Source of the DNA: an uncultured Litoreibacter sp.
GTDB lineage: Bacteria > Pseudomonadota > Alphaproteobacteria > Rhodobacterales > Rhodobacteraceae
Assembly (NCBI GenBank): GCA_947504205.1
Contig: CANNGL010000004.1
Span: forward strand, 372,001 to 436,000
Reading direction: 5' to 3'
Length of the DNA stretch: 64,000 nt
Shown here: piece by piece, positions 34,216 to 42,562 of the stretch
How positions within the stretch are numbered: position 1 is the first letter of the stretch
How the letters are laid out: each line of letters opens with the position of its first letter
Notes under the pieces: model-generated
What the model was told of the DNA's origin: nothing
What the model saw: only the letters and a program-made list of their open reading frames with translations
The model's database searches: none
Program-made: the position numbers and the translations under genes

Positions 34216-35166
34216 TTATCGCGCCAGAACCGGTATACAAGCCGCATTTGCCGCGACAAGAACGGAACAGAAGCGGCGGGACGAACTCAGGTCTGCAAAC
34301 CCTGTGGCCCGAAGTCTGTAGAATTTACGTCCCCCAGATTGCGCCTCCTGGATCAACCGCCCCTTACCTTCCATATAATCCGAAAAGTTTTCTGCAATCT
34401 TGTCCCACTCCGCTCTGGCGGTTTCAGGATCGTCAAAGGCGCCCAGCTGCACCAGCCGTGTGCCCGAAGCGATTGTGCCAGGATCAACGTCCAGCGAGGT
34501 TTCGGTTACAGAAGAGACTGCCGCTGCGATTGCCGCGGCCTGCTGAACATTCGTCCTGTCGATCTTGGGACGGGTGTCTGGACGCGGCGAGCGTTTGACG
34601 CCGGGAACTGCTGGGTCAATGCCTGCCGCCACTGCCGAGGCCAGTGTCACCTGCACCTCCGCAGAGGCAGCTTCATCCGCCACGGCGGCCAATGGCTCTT
34701 CGCCCTCTGCAAGCTTGTTGGCCAAGGCCAAAGCCTGCGCTATCGGGTCCGTTGTTTCTTCGGCCTCGCTCGATTGCGCCACTTGCGTCTCGGTCGCTGG
34801 TTCCTCCTCGACGACGATAGATGCCGCAACATCTTCCTCTTCGAGATCAATCGGCTCAGGCGCCAAGATCACCTGAGGTGTTGGCCCCGCAGCTTCCCCA
34901 ACCGCCTGGACGGAATTCACGGCAAGCCCTTGATGCTCGGCCAACTGCCCTCCGGGATCAGCAGGCTGAACACGCGCCGGTCCTTCCAAGGCTCGGATCA
35001 CCGGAACGCCGCTGACATCTCTGACGGTCAACTGATAGCCCCACACACCCAAGCCAATCACCAACGCAACTGAACTGGCCGCCCCGACAAAATTCATCAC
35101 ACGGGAAAAGAACCCGCCTGCCGCCGGGTCGGACGCGCCATATGCGTCGAAATCCATGTCTGCCAT
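34216..35166 (-). CDS. SPOR-domain membrane protein
   Basis: This encodes 316 residues. A cytoplasmic head precedes one membrane helix (VALVIGLGVWGYQLTV, about residues 34-49). A long Glu/Ala/Pro-rich periplasmic linker spans about 60-210. The C-terminal SPOR domain (about 232-316) opens TRLVQLGAFDDPETARAEWD and closes YRLRATGFADLSSSRRFCSV. SPOR domains bind denuded septal peptidoglycan, so a cell-division role is expected. It sits 84 bp below argS. Confidence 0.92.
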   Translation of the reverse strand: MADMDFDAYGASDPAAGGFFSRVMNFVGAASSVALVIGLGVWGYQLTVRDVSGVPVIRALEGPARVQPADPGGQLAEHQGLAVNSVQAVGEAAGPTPQVILAPEPIDLEEEDVAASIVVEEEPATETQVAQSSEAEETTDPIAQALALANKLAEGEEPLAAVADEAASAEVQVTLASAVAAGIDPAVPGVKRSPRPDTRPKIDRTNVQQAAAIAAAVSSVTETSLDVDPGTIASGTRLVQLGAFDDPETARAEWDKIAENFSDYMEGKGRLIQEAQSGGRKFYRLRATGFADLSSSRRFCSVLVAANAACIPVLAR

Positions 35167-35250
35167 TCCTGCTCGCCTCTGCCTGCGCCCCGAGTTGGCC
35201 CCGGTGGCATATTCTTTACTGCGCTCCGGCAGGCCAGCTGATCATTTGCG

Positions 35251-36993
35251 TCAGCGCATTTCCTGAGCCGGAGTTACACCTAGAATACCAAGACCTGCGG
35301 AAATAACAATCGCCGTGGCCCGTGCCAATGCAATTTTTGGCAGATTTGGCGCGCCGCTCTCGTCCAAAAAGCGCAAATGGGTAGCTTCGTTGCCCCGGTT
35401 CCATAGGGCATGAAACTCCCCGGCAAGCTCGTAGAGGTAAAATGCAACCCTGTGCGGCTCGTTCGTGCGCGCTGCAATCTCGATCAGACGCGGCCATTCG
35501 GCCAGCTTTTTGGCAAGCACGATTTCCGCATCATGTTGCATGTCAGACAGGTCTTGCTGTGCCAGCTCCTGATCGGACGGAGTTGCGCCTGCCTCTGCTG
35601 CCTTTCGCAGAACCGATGCCACCCGCGCATGGGCATATTGCACATAGAAGACCGGGTTATCCTTCGACTGCTCCAGAACCTTGTCAAAATCGAAATCCAG
35701 TGGCGCGTCGTTCTTCCGGGTCAACATCACGAACCGGGTCACATCGGCGCCAACCTGATCAACCACATCGCGCAATGTAATGAATGTGCCTGCCCGCTTG
35801 GACATCTTGAAGGGCTCGCCATTTTTGAACAAACGCACCAGTTGGGTCAGCTTGATATCGAGCGGCACCCGCGCGTCCGAGAGCGCCGACACAGCCGCCT
35901 TCATCCGTTTGACATAGCCACCGTGATCTGCACCGAAGATATCGATAAGCTCGTCGAACCCTCGGGAAATCTTGTCATAGTGATACGCAATATCTGGCGC
36001 GAAGTAGGTCCAGGCTCCGTCGGATTTCTTTACCGGCCGGTCGACGTCATCGCCATGTTCAGTCGACTTGAACAGTGTTTGTTCACGCGGCTCCCAATCC
36101 TCGGGCTTCTTCCCCTTGGGAGGCTCCAGCACGCCTTGATAGATCAATCCCTTGCTTTCCAGATCATCCAGTGCAGCCTCAATCTGCCCGGTGCCATAAA
36201 GCGATTTTTCACTGTAGAAGACATCCATCTCCACACCCAAAGCGGCCAGATCCGCCCGGATAAGATCCATCATCGCTTCAGTGGCAAATTCCCGAATATC
36301 CGCCAGCCAGAACTGCTCGCCCTTGTCCACATAGGCGTCGCCGACTTTATCTTTCAGCGCCTGCCCCACCGCGATCAGATAGTCGCCGGGGTAAGTGCCA
36401 TCCTCAAACGCCACCTCCTGGCCGTGGGCCTCAAGGTAGCGCAGATAGACAGAGCGGGCGAGCACATCAACCTGAGCGCCACCATCATTGATGTAGTATT
36501 CGCGCGTGACATCGTAGCCTGCAAAATCCAGCAAACTGGCCAATGCATCCCCAAACACCGCCCCGCGCGTGTGCCCCACATGCAAGGGCCCCGTGGGATT
36601 TGCCGAAACATATTCGACATTCACCTTGCGGCTGGCCCCCAGCGAAGACCGACCAAACGCCGCTCCGCCTTGCAAAACGGCTTTCACCACACCCTGCCAG
36701 ACATCCGCCGTCAGCCGCAGGTTCAAAAAGCCCGGCCCGGCAACCTCGGCCAGATCAATCCGGGCATCCTCCGCCAGCTTGCCTGCCAATGCTTCCGCTA
36801 TGTCACGCGGCTTCAATCCCGCAGGTTTTGCCAAGACCATGGCCGCATTCGTCGCCATATCCCCATGTCCCGCATCACGTGGCGGTTCCACCGCGATATT
36901 GTCATAGGCCAATCCAGCCGGAAGGCGCCCTTCGGCCACCAGCACATCCAAGGCATCCACAACGAGAACTCGTATCTCGGCAAAGAGGTTCAT
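35251..36993 (-). CDS. argS: Arginyl-tRNA synthetase
   Basis: This 580-residue class I synthetase has the HIGH-type motif HVGH in [17 protein letters not shown] (about residues 130-146). The KMSKS-type motif is [18 protein letters not shown], and the C-terminal DALR anticodon domain ends the protein ([20 protein letters not shown]). The N-terminal additional domain covers about residues 1-100. Length and motifs match. It precedes the SPOR gene in the leftward operon. Confidence 0.97.
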   Translation of the reverse strand: MNLFAEIRVLVVDALDVLVAEGRLPAGLAYDNIAVEPPRDAGHGDMATNAAMVLAKPAGLKPRDIAEALAGKLAEDARIDLAEVAGPGFLNLRLTADVWQGVVKAVLQGGAAFGRSSLGASRKVNVEYVSANPTGPLHVGHTRGAVFGDALASLLDFAGYDVTREYYINDGGAQVDVLARSVYLRYLEAHGQEVAFEDGTYPGDYLIAVGQALKDKVGDAYVDKGEQFWLADIREFATEAMMDLIRADLAALGVEMDVFYSEKSLYGTGQIEAALDDLESKGLIYQGVLEPPKGKKPEDWEPREQTLFKSTEHGDDVDRPVKKSDGAWTYFAPDIAYHYDKISRGFDELIDIFGADHGGYVKRMKAAVSALSDARVPLDIKLTQLVRLFKNGEPFKMSKRAGTFITLRDVVDQVGADVTRFVMLTRKNDAPLDFDFDKVLEQSKDNPVFYVQYAHARVASVLRKAAEAGATPSDQELAQQDLSDMQHDAEIVLAKKLAEWPRLIEIAARTNEPHRVAFYLYELAGEFHALWNRGNEATHLRFLDESGAPNLPKIALARATAIVISAGLGILGVTPAQEMR

Positions 36994-37051
36994 AGCGTCA
37001 TTCCTGCATCCTTCGCGCGCGGTTTACCACGGACATCAACGGGGTCCATCC

Positions 37052-37112
37052 CCTTCCTGCGTTTCAAAATATCCTCGGGGTGGGTCTGGGAGGGGCAGAC
37101 AGCCCCTCCCAG
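37052..37112 (-). terminator. Hairpin plus degenerate dispersed element between dgt and argS
   Basis: CTGGGAGGGGC (37086-37096) and GCCCCTCCCAG (37102-37112) form a perfect 11-bp stem with loop AGACA, 48 bp past the dgt stop. On the minus strand it is followed by ACCCACCCCGAGGATATTTT, which resembles the CGGGGATATTT part of the repeats at 19.8 and 30.5 kb. It may act as a terminator or processing site for dgt mRNA. Confidence 0.55.
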
Positions 37113-37160
37113 CTGGATCGCTCCTGCGCATGCAGGGCGAAGTCTTTCCCGTCAGTTGGG

Positions 37161-38303
37161 CTACGTTTTCATCAATCGGTGATGTTCCTGCAAAGCGAAA
37201 CGATCGGTCATTCCGGCAATGTAGTCGCCAACGATGCGCGCCAACGCGACCTCTCCCTGTGCCTCTTGGACATCCTTGCGCCATTGCTTGGGCAAGAGCT
37301 CCGGCTCTTCCATAAACAGGGGAAATAATTCCTCGATCACCTGAGTGACCTGTTCGCGCATCTCGATAACGGTCGGCGCTCTGTACATACGAATAAACAA
37401 AAACTCTCGGATCATCTTCAGATCGCGCCATAAACCATTGGAAAACTGAACCATTGGGCGCCCGGCCCCGCGGATGTCGGCAACGCCTTGCGGGTCAAGC
37501 TCCTGCAAACGCCCGCGCGCCTGCCCGATCACATCCTCCACCAGAATACCGAAGAAGCGGCGCAGCGCTTCATGTCGGCGCCGATAGTAATTCAGCCCGG
37601 GATAAAGCGCATCAACCTGCGCAAAACACGCGTCCACGATCGGCAGCTCAGCCAGTTCATCGGTCGAGAAAAGCTCAGCCCGCAACCCGTCATGCAGATC
37701 ATGGTTATTGTAGGCGATATCATCGGCTAGCGCGGCCACCTGCGCCTCGGCACTGGCATAGGTGCCAAGCTCCAGATCATGCACTGCGTCATATCCCGCC
37801 AAGGCAGGCGGTAATTGACCCGTGACGGGACCGTTATGCTTGGCAATACCTTCAAGGCTTTCCCAAGTCAGGTTCAACCCATCCCATTCCGCATAATGGC
37901 GCTCAAGCGAAGTGACGATCTTGACGGCCTGCGCATTGTGATCAAACCCGCCATAGGGCTCCATGAGGGCGTTCAACGCATCCTCGCCCGTATGCCCGAA
38001 CGGGGGATGTCCCAAATCATGGGCCAAAGCCACCGCCTCGGTCAGTTCAGAGTTCAACCCAAGTACACCTGAAATCGTACGCGCGACCTGCGCCACTTCA
38101 ATGGAATGGGTCAGACGAGTACGGAAGTAGTCTCCCTCATGTTCGATAAACACCTGGGTCTTATGCTTGAGCCGCCGGAAGGCGGAGGCATGAATGATCC
38201 GGTCCCGATCCCTTTGAAAACAGGACCGAAACGCACTTTCTTCTTCCAGATGAAGACGGCCACGGCTCTCCGCCGGGTCGCACGCATAGGGTGCCAGTGC
38301 CAT
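37161..38303 (-). CDS. dgt: dGTP triphosphohydrolase-like protein
   Basis: This 380-residue HD-domain protein hydrolyses dNTPs to nucleosides and triphosphate. RIIHASAFRRLKHKTQVFIE is the family signature. The metal ligands lie in the H...HD...D pattern: TRLTHSIEVAQ, VALAHDLGHPPFGHTGE, ALADDIAYNNHDLHDG. The start at 38303 (MALAPYACDPAESRGR) is preferred because family members begin with this block and AAGG lies upstream; the open frame extends 53 codons further. It is divergent from the Fe-S carrier gene. Confidence 0.92.
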   Translation of the reverse strand: MALAPYACDPAESRGRLHLEEESAFRSCFQRDRDRIIHASAFRRLKHKTQVFIEHEGDYFRTRLTHSIEVAQVARTISGVLGLNSELTEAVALAHDLGHPPFGHTGEDALNALMEPYGGFDHNAQAVKIVTSLERHYAEWDGLNLTWESLEGIAKHNGPVTGQLPPALAGYDAVHDLELGTYASAEAQVAALADDIAYNNHDLHDGLRAELFSTDELAELPIVDACFAQVDALYPGLNYYRRRHEALRRFFGILVEDVIGQARGRLQELDPQGVADIRGAGRPMVQFSNGLWRDLKMIREFLFIRMYRAPTVIEMREQVTQVIEELFPLFMEEPELLPKQWRKDVQEAQGEVALARIVGDYIAGMTDRFALQEHHRLMKT

Positions 38304-38384
38304 TTGGCCTTGCCTCAAACTTGTTCCTGTCCCAAAGGCTTCATATATTACGGCCATAAGAGTTTCGAGACCGGAAAACCCGCA

Positions 38385-38711
38385 ATGCTGACCTTGCCAC
38401 CAAAAGTCACCGACCGCGCCTTTGATCGCCTCGCCGAGATCGGTGCCGCGGATAAAGGGCAAGCCCTGCGTGTTGCTGTCGAAGGGGGTGGGTGTTCAGG
38501 GTTTCAGTATGAAATCAAGCTTGACGATGTGGCTGAGGATGACCTGATCCTCGAAGGACACGGCGAAAAGGTCGTCGTGGATGCCGTATCGCTGCCATTT
38601 CTGGAAAACGCAGTTATAGACTTCACTGATGAATTGATCGGCGCGCGTTTCGTGATCGAGAATCCGAATGCCACCTCCTCCTGCGGGTGTGGCACGTCGT
38701 TTTCAATGTAA
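38385..38711 (+). CDS. A-type iron-sulfur carrier (ErpA/IscA family)
   Basis: This 108-residue protein delivers Fe-S clusters. The three conserved cysteines are C37 (GGGCSGFQY), C100 and C102 (SSCGCGTSF). The ATG at 38385 begins MLTLPPKVTDRAFDRLAEIG; a long open frame upstream is antisense to dgt and not coding. ErpA next to dgt is the common alphaproteobacterial arrangement, which favours ErpA over IscA, but the sequence does not settle it. Confidence 0.92.
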   Translation: MLTLPPKVTDRAFDRLAEIGAADKGQALRVAVEGGGCSGFQYEIKLDDVAEDDLILEGHGEKVVVDAVSLPFLENAVIDFTDELIGARFVIENPNATSSCGCGTSFSM

Positions 38712-38713
38712 AA

Positions 38714-38905
38714 TCAACGATATGATGCCAGGGTTTCAGCCCATGCATCAGAGTTCTCCAAAGCCTCACGCGTCGTGTCCGTTACCGGCACGAAATACGA
38801 GCTTTGCAACGGTGAAAATTCACCGCGCGAACTGATATCTTCTTCTGGCGGCACGCCGCAAGCGCTCAAAGCCACAAGGCTTATCATCAGGATGACTGCT
38901 CTCAT
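38714..38905 (-). CDS. Small lipoprotein of unknown function
   Basis: This encodes 63 residues. The signal ILMISLVALSACG is a clear lipobox with the cysteine at about residue 16. The mature part is acidic (GVPPEEDISSRGEF) and ends SDAWAETLASYR. No domain recognised. It is convergent with the Fe-S carrier gene, leaving only 2 bp between stops. The ATG at 38905 has GAGG upstream. Confidence 0.7.
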   Translation of the reverse strand: MRAVILMISLVALSACGVPPEEDISSRGEFSPLQSSYFVPVTDTTREALENSDAWAETLASYR

Positions 38906-39073
38906 CACTGCCTCATATGTTTTTTTGTCCGGCTTTCTGCCAGTTATTGTGTCACATTTAGGCGTGAATTAAGGCACAAATGTGGCACGATTGGCAAGGG
39001 GTGGCAGGGCTGTTGCAGAGCGGAAACGCTCAAATCGCTTGTAGCTCCGACGCGCCTGACAGATAGTGCGGTC

Positions 39074-39856
39074 ATGAAAATAGCGACCTTCAATATCAAC
39101 GGGATCAAAGCCCGGATCGGCGCACTAAGCGATTGGCTGAGTGAGGCGCAACCAGACGTTGCGTTGCTGCAGGAAATCAAGTCCGTCGACGAAAATTTCC
39201 CCCGCGAGCACTTTGAAGACATGGGTTACAATGTTGAAACTCATGGACAAAAAAGCTTTAACGGCGTGGCGATACTCTCCAAGCTACCGCTTGAAGATGT
39301 CACGCGGGGATTACCGGGCGATGATACCGATGAGCAGGCCCGCTGGATCGAGGCCACTGTTATGGGCGATGAACATGCGGTCCGTTTGTGCGGGCTCTAT
39401 CTGCCGAATGGCAATCCGGCCCCCGGTCCCAAATATGATTACAAGCTGGCCTGGATGGAACGGCTCCACGCCCGCGCGCAAGATTTGATGGCGGGAGAGG
39501 CCCCTGCCCTGATGGCCGGCGACTACAATATCATTCCGCAGGCAGAAGATGCCGCAAAACCGGACGGCTGGCGCGACGACGCGCTCTTTCGGCTGGAAAG
39601 CCGCGCTGCATTCAGGCGCATCCAAAATCTGGGTTTCACCGAGGCCTTTCGGGTGCGCAATCAGGCGCCGGAGCAATATTCCTTTTGGGATTATCAGGCG
39701 GGCGCTTGGAACCGGAATGACGGCATTCGGATCGACCATTTCCTGATGACCCCGCAATGTGCAGATCTCATGGTCGATTGTCAGATCGACAGCGCCATTC
39801 GCGGGCGTGAAAAGCCATCAGATCACGTACCGGTCTGGGTCGAACTGGCTGCCTAG
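39074..39856 (+). CDS. xth: Exodeoxyribonuclease III
   Basis: This 260-residue AP endonuclease / 3'-5' exonuclease is used in base-excision repair. Active-site segments in order: ATFNINGIKAR, ALLQEIKS (metal-binding Glu, about residue 37), LCGLYLPNGNP, AGDYNIIP (Asp and Asn), and SDHVPVWVEL with the catalytic Asp-His pair at the end. It stands alone, preceded by about 170 bp with no other gene. Confidence 0.95.
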   Translation: MKIATFNINGIKARIGALSDWLSEAQPDVALLQEIKSVDENFPREHFEDMGYNVETHGQKSFNGVAILSKLPLEDVTRGLPGDDTDEQARWIEATVMGDEHAVRLCGLYLPNGNPAPGPKYDYKLAWMERLHARAQDLMAGEAPALMAGDYNIIPQAEDAAKPDGWRDDALFRLESRAAFRRIQNLGFTEAFRVRNQAPEQYSFWDYQAGAWNRNDGIRIDHFLMTPQCADLMVDCQIDSAIRGREKPSDHVPVWVELAA

Positions 39857-39904
39857 GGAAGATTAGGCGCCCCATCGCTGTCTCATCGAGCAATCACAGC
39901 GCGC

Positions 39905-40501
39905 TTAGGTCAGCGCAGTCCAACTGGCCAGCGCCACCACCCCCAACATGGCCAAGGCCATACCGAAGTTGATGATACGTTGCGTACCTGCCGACAAGTT
40001 CATCGCCTTGATTCGGGATCCCGTCCAAAGCCACAAGAAGTGAAGCGGCACCCAGATCGCGTTGACGATCAGGAATTTTAGCATCACTTCCGCCGCGTAA
40101 GCCTCTGGAAACATGAGAAACCCCGAAAAGAGTGTCGTGTTGACGACATAAGCCTTTGGGTTGATGGCTTGCAGCAAAAGCCCGTCCCGCACACCGGGCT
40201 GACGGCTGGCCGCTGAAAATCCAATTTTTGATCCGGCCAGTGCAATTTTTGCAGCAAGGTAAAGAAGATAGGCGGTGGAAGCGACGAGGAGCACCGTTCG
40301 TATTGTCGGATTGGCAAGGATCAGTGCCGCAAGTCCCGTCACGACGGCAAGCGCCACCAGATTGGTTCCGATGAAAAGCCCGGTAAAATACCTAAAACCC
40401 GAACGAAACCCATATGCTGCACCGACACCAGCCAAGGACAGAACCCCCGGCCCCGGGGTTATGATCAGAAGAAAAACGGCAAGCGCGAAGGTTGCAATCA
40501 T
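39905..40501 (-). CDS. LysE-family amino-acid exporter
   Basis: This encodes 198 residues with about six membrane helices. The opening ALAVFLLIITPGPGVLSLAG contains the LysE/RhtB signature TPGPG (about residues 15-19). QAINPKAYVVNTTLFSGF in the middle is also typical. The substrate (an amino acid or homoserine-type compound) is unknown. The ATG at 40501 is only 19 bp beyond the dksA terminator hairpin, with a weak Shine-Dalgarno (GGTGGCGGG). Confidence 0.9.
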   Translation of the reverse strand: MIATFALAVFLLIITPGPGVLSLAGVGAAYGFRSGFRYFTGLFIGTNLVALAVVTGLAALILANPTIRTVLLVASTAYLLYLAAKIALAGSKIGFSAASRQPGVRDGLLLQAINPKAYVVNTTLFSGFLMFPEAYAAEVMLKFLIVNAIWVPLHFLWLWTGSRIKAMNLSAGTQRIINFGMALAMLGVVALASWTALT

Positions 40502-40519
40502 CCCGCCACCGTAAAGAAA

Positions 40520-40546
40520 AAACGCCGGGCGAAAAGCCCGGCGTTT
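40520..40546 (-). terminator. Rho-independent terminator of dksA
   Basis: AAACGCCGGGC (40520-40530) and GCCCGGCGTTT (40536-40546) make a perfect 11-bp stem with loop GAAAA. On the minus strand it is followed by TTTCTTT, ending dksA transcription and sitting just ahead of the LysE-family start. Confidence 0.9.
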
Positions 40547-40568
40547 CAAATTTCAGATTTACCGCGGA

Positions 40569-40991
40569 TCAATCGTCGCGATGCACTTTTTCGCGGCGCT
40601 CGTGACGTTCCTGCGCTTCAAGGCTCAGGGTTGCAATCGGACGAGCATCCAGACGCTTGAGCGAAATCGGCTCACCGGTCGCTTCACAATAGCCATATTC
40701 GCCTTCTTCGATCCGCCGAAGCGCACTGTCGATTTTTGCGATCAACTTGCGCTGGCGATCCCGAGTGCGCAGCTCCAGCGCACGATCTGTTTCTTCGGAC
40801 GCGCGATCCGCAATATCCGGGATATTGCGTGTGGCGTCCTGCATACCTTCAATTGTGGTGTTGGTATCGTCGAGGATCGAATTCTTCCAGTCCAGCAACT
40901 TGCGACGGAAATACTCTACCTGACGTTCATTCATGAAGGGTTCGCTGTCCGCAGGACGGTAATCCTCGGGCAGAAAAACTTCAGCTTTCAT
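40569..40991 (-). CDS. dksA: RNA polymerase-binding regulator DksA (single-cysteine type)
   Basis: This 140-residue protein acts with ppGpp at the RNA polymerase secondary channel. A long coiled coil (about residues 25-95) has the tip region DIADRASEETDRALELRTRD. In the zinc-finger region only C102 remains: the pattern is C102-x2-T105-x17-S123-x2-A126 instead of four cysteines. This matches the zinc-independent type described in Rhodobacter. The start at 40991 (MKAEVFLPEDYRPA) follows GGGGAAATTGG; five residues could be added upstream. Confidence 0.93.
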   Translation of the reverse strand: MKAEVFLPEDYRPADSEPFMNERQVEYFRRKLLDWKNSILDDTNTTIEGMQDATRNIPDIADRASEETDRALELRTRDRQRKLIAKIDSALRRIEEGEYGYCEATGEPISLKRLDARPIATLSLEAQERHERREKVHRDD

Positions 40992-41182
40992 TGCCAATTT
41001 CCCCATAGAAAAAACAAAGACCTGAGAGTTGTACGACTCAAACCGCTCTTCTTTTGGTCTCTCCCGCGCGCTACGTAACGTATCGTCATGGGGTTGTCAC
41101 GCAGATAAGGCGCGTTATCAATGCGACGTGAACAAACAGGCGGTTCCCGCAAGACTGTCTACAGCTAAGAGGTTTGAACCGT

Positions 41183-42022
41183 ATGAAGTTTTCCGGCACC
41201 GAGAGCTATGTGGCGACTGAAGATTTAACAGTGGCCGTGAACGCTGCGGTTACGCTGGAGCGCCCCCTTCTTGTAAAGGGCGAGCCCGGCACCGGCAAAA
41301 CCGAATTGGCGCGACAGGTCGCCAGCGCTCTCGGCCTGAAGATGTTCGAGTGGCACGTCAAATCCACCACGAAGGCGCAGCAGGGCCTGTACGAATACGA
41401 TGCCGTCAGTCGGCTGCGCGACAGCCAGCTCGGCGACGAGCGCGTGCATGACGTCAGAAACTACATCCGCAAGGGCAAACTGTGGCAGGCGTTTGATGCG
41501 GATGAAAAATGCGTGCTGCTGATCGACGAAATCGACAAAGCCGATATCGAATTTCCCAATGACCTGCTGCAAGAACTCGACCGGATGGAGTTCCACGTCT
41601 ATGAGACCGGAGAGACGATTACCGCCAAACAACGGCCAATCGTTATCATCACATCAAACAACGAGAAAGAACTGCCCGACGCCTTTCTGCGCCGTTGCTT
41701 TTTTCACTACATCCGCTTTCCTGACATCGAGACGATGGAGAAAATTGTCGAGGTCCATCATCCCGGCATCAAGGGTGAGTTGCTGACCACCGCATTGACC
41801 CAATTCTACGAAATCCGCGATCAGGCCGGTCTCAAGAAAAAGCCATCGACATCTGAAGTGCTGGATTGGCTGAAACTGCTTCTGGCCGAAGAACTGACGG
41901 CGCAGGATTTGAAAGCGGATGCGAACTCGGCCCTGCCCAAACTGCACGGGGCGCTGTTGAAGAACGAGCAGGACGTTCACCTCTTTGAACGGTTGGCCTT
42001 CATGGCCCGTTCACAACGTTAG
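41183..42022 (+). CDS. MoxR-family AAA+ ATPase
   Basis: This encodes 279 residues. Walker A is GEPGTGKT (33-40) and Walker B VLLIDEIDKA (111-120), with sensor 1 in IVIITSNNEKELPDAFLRRC. MoxR ATPases work with VWA-domain proteins to insert metals or remodel enzymes, as in CO and methanol dehydrogenase maturation. The matching VWA protein is 2 kb downstream. The ATG at 41183 starts MKFSGTESYVATEDL, typical for this subfamily; TTG at 41174 is a less likely start. Confidence 0.92.
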   Translation: MKFSGTESYVATEDLTVAVNAAVTLERPLLVKGEPGTGKTELARQVASALGLKMFEWHVKSTTKAQQGLYEYDAVSRLRDSQLGDERVHDVRNYIRKGKLWQAFDADEKCVLLIDEIDKADIEFPNDLLQELDRMEFHVYETGETITAKQRPIVIITSNNEKELPDAFLRRCFFHYIRFPDIETMEKIVEVHHPGIKGELLTTALTQFYEIRDQAGLKKKPSTSEVLDWLKLLLAEELTAQDLKADANSALPKLHGALLKNEQDVHLFERLAFMARSQR

Positions 42023-42106
42023 GTCACGAAAAAGTAGACGAGGTTCACACGCGCCAAAAATCGCGCTACCACTCCCCTCAAAGGACAGACTGGGGGGTCG
42101 ATCCTG

Positions 42107-42562
42107 ATGACTGAGTTGCTGATACGTCCACTGACAGCGGATGATGAACCTGCATGGCGCCGCCTGTGGACTGACTATCTCACGTTCTATGAAAGCTCTG
42201 TGCCTGAAGAGGTGTATCAGAGCAGCTTTGACAGGCTATTGAGCCATGATCCCCACGAGTTTCACGGACTGATCGCAGAGCTTGATGGCAAAGCCGTCGG
42301 ACTAACGCATTACCTGTTCCACCGTCATGGGTGGCGGCGCGAAAATGTCTGCTATCTTCAAGACCTTTACGCCGACCCGCTCGTGCGCGGCAAAGGTATC
42401 GGGCGGGCCCTGATCGAGGCGGTTTATGCCGCCGCAGACGAGGCCGGAAGCCCAAATGTCTACTGGCTCACCCAAGACTTCAACGTGACCGCAAGGCAAC
42501 TCTACGACCGCGTCGGTCAAAAAACCCCCTTTATACAATATAAAAGAAGTATAACCGCCTGA
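42107..42562 (+). CDS. GNAT-family N-acetyltransferase
   Basis: This encodes 151 residues of the GNAT fold. The acetyl-CoA loop is seen in DLYADPLVRGKGIGRALIEA (about residues 87-106, with the RGKGIG pyrophosphate-binding turn). NVYWLTQDFNVTARQLYDRV is the usual fourth motif. The substrate is unknown. A GGGGGG run precedes the ATG. The stop overlaps the next start (TGATG), tying this gene to the DUF2927 lipoprotein. Confidence 0.9.
   Translation: MTELLIRPLTADDEPAWRRLWTDYLTFYESSVPEEVYQSSFDRLLSHDPHEFHGLIAELDGKAVGLTHYLFHRHGWRRENVCYLQDLYADPLVRGKGIGRALIEAVYAAADEAGSPNVYWLTQDFNVTARQLYDRVGQKTPFIQYKRSITA

Noticed and set aside
35410-37182. 590-residue frame antisense to argS
   Set aside because: Longer than argS itself but lacks any motif; it mirrors argS codon bias.
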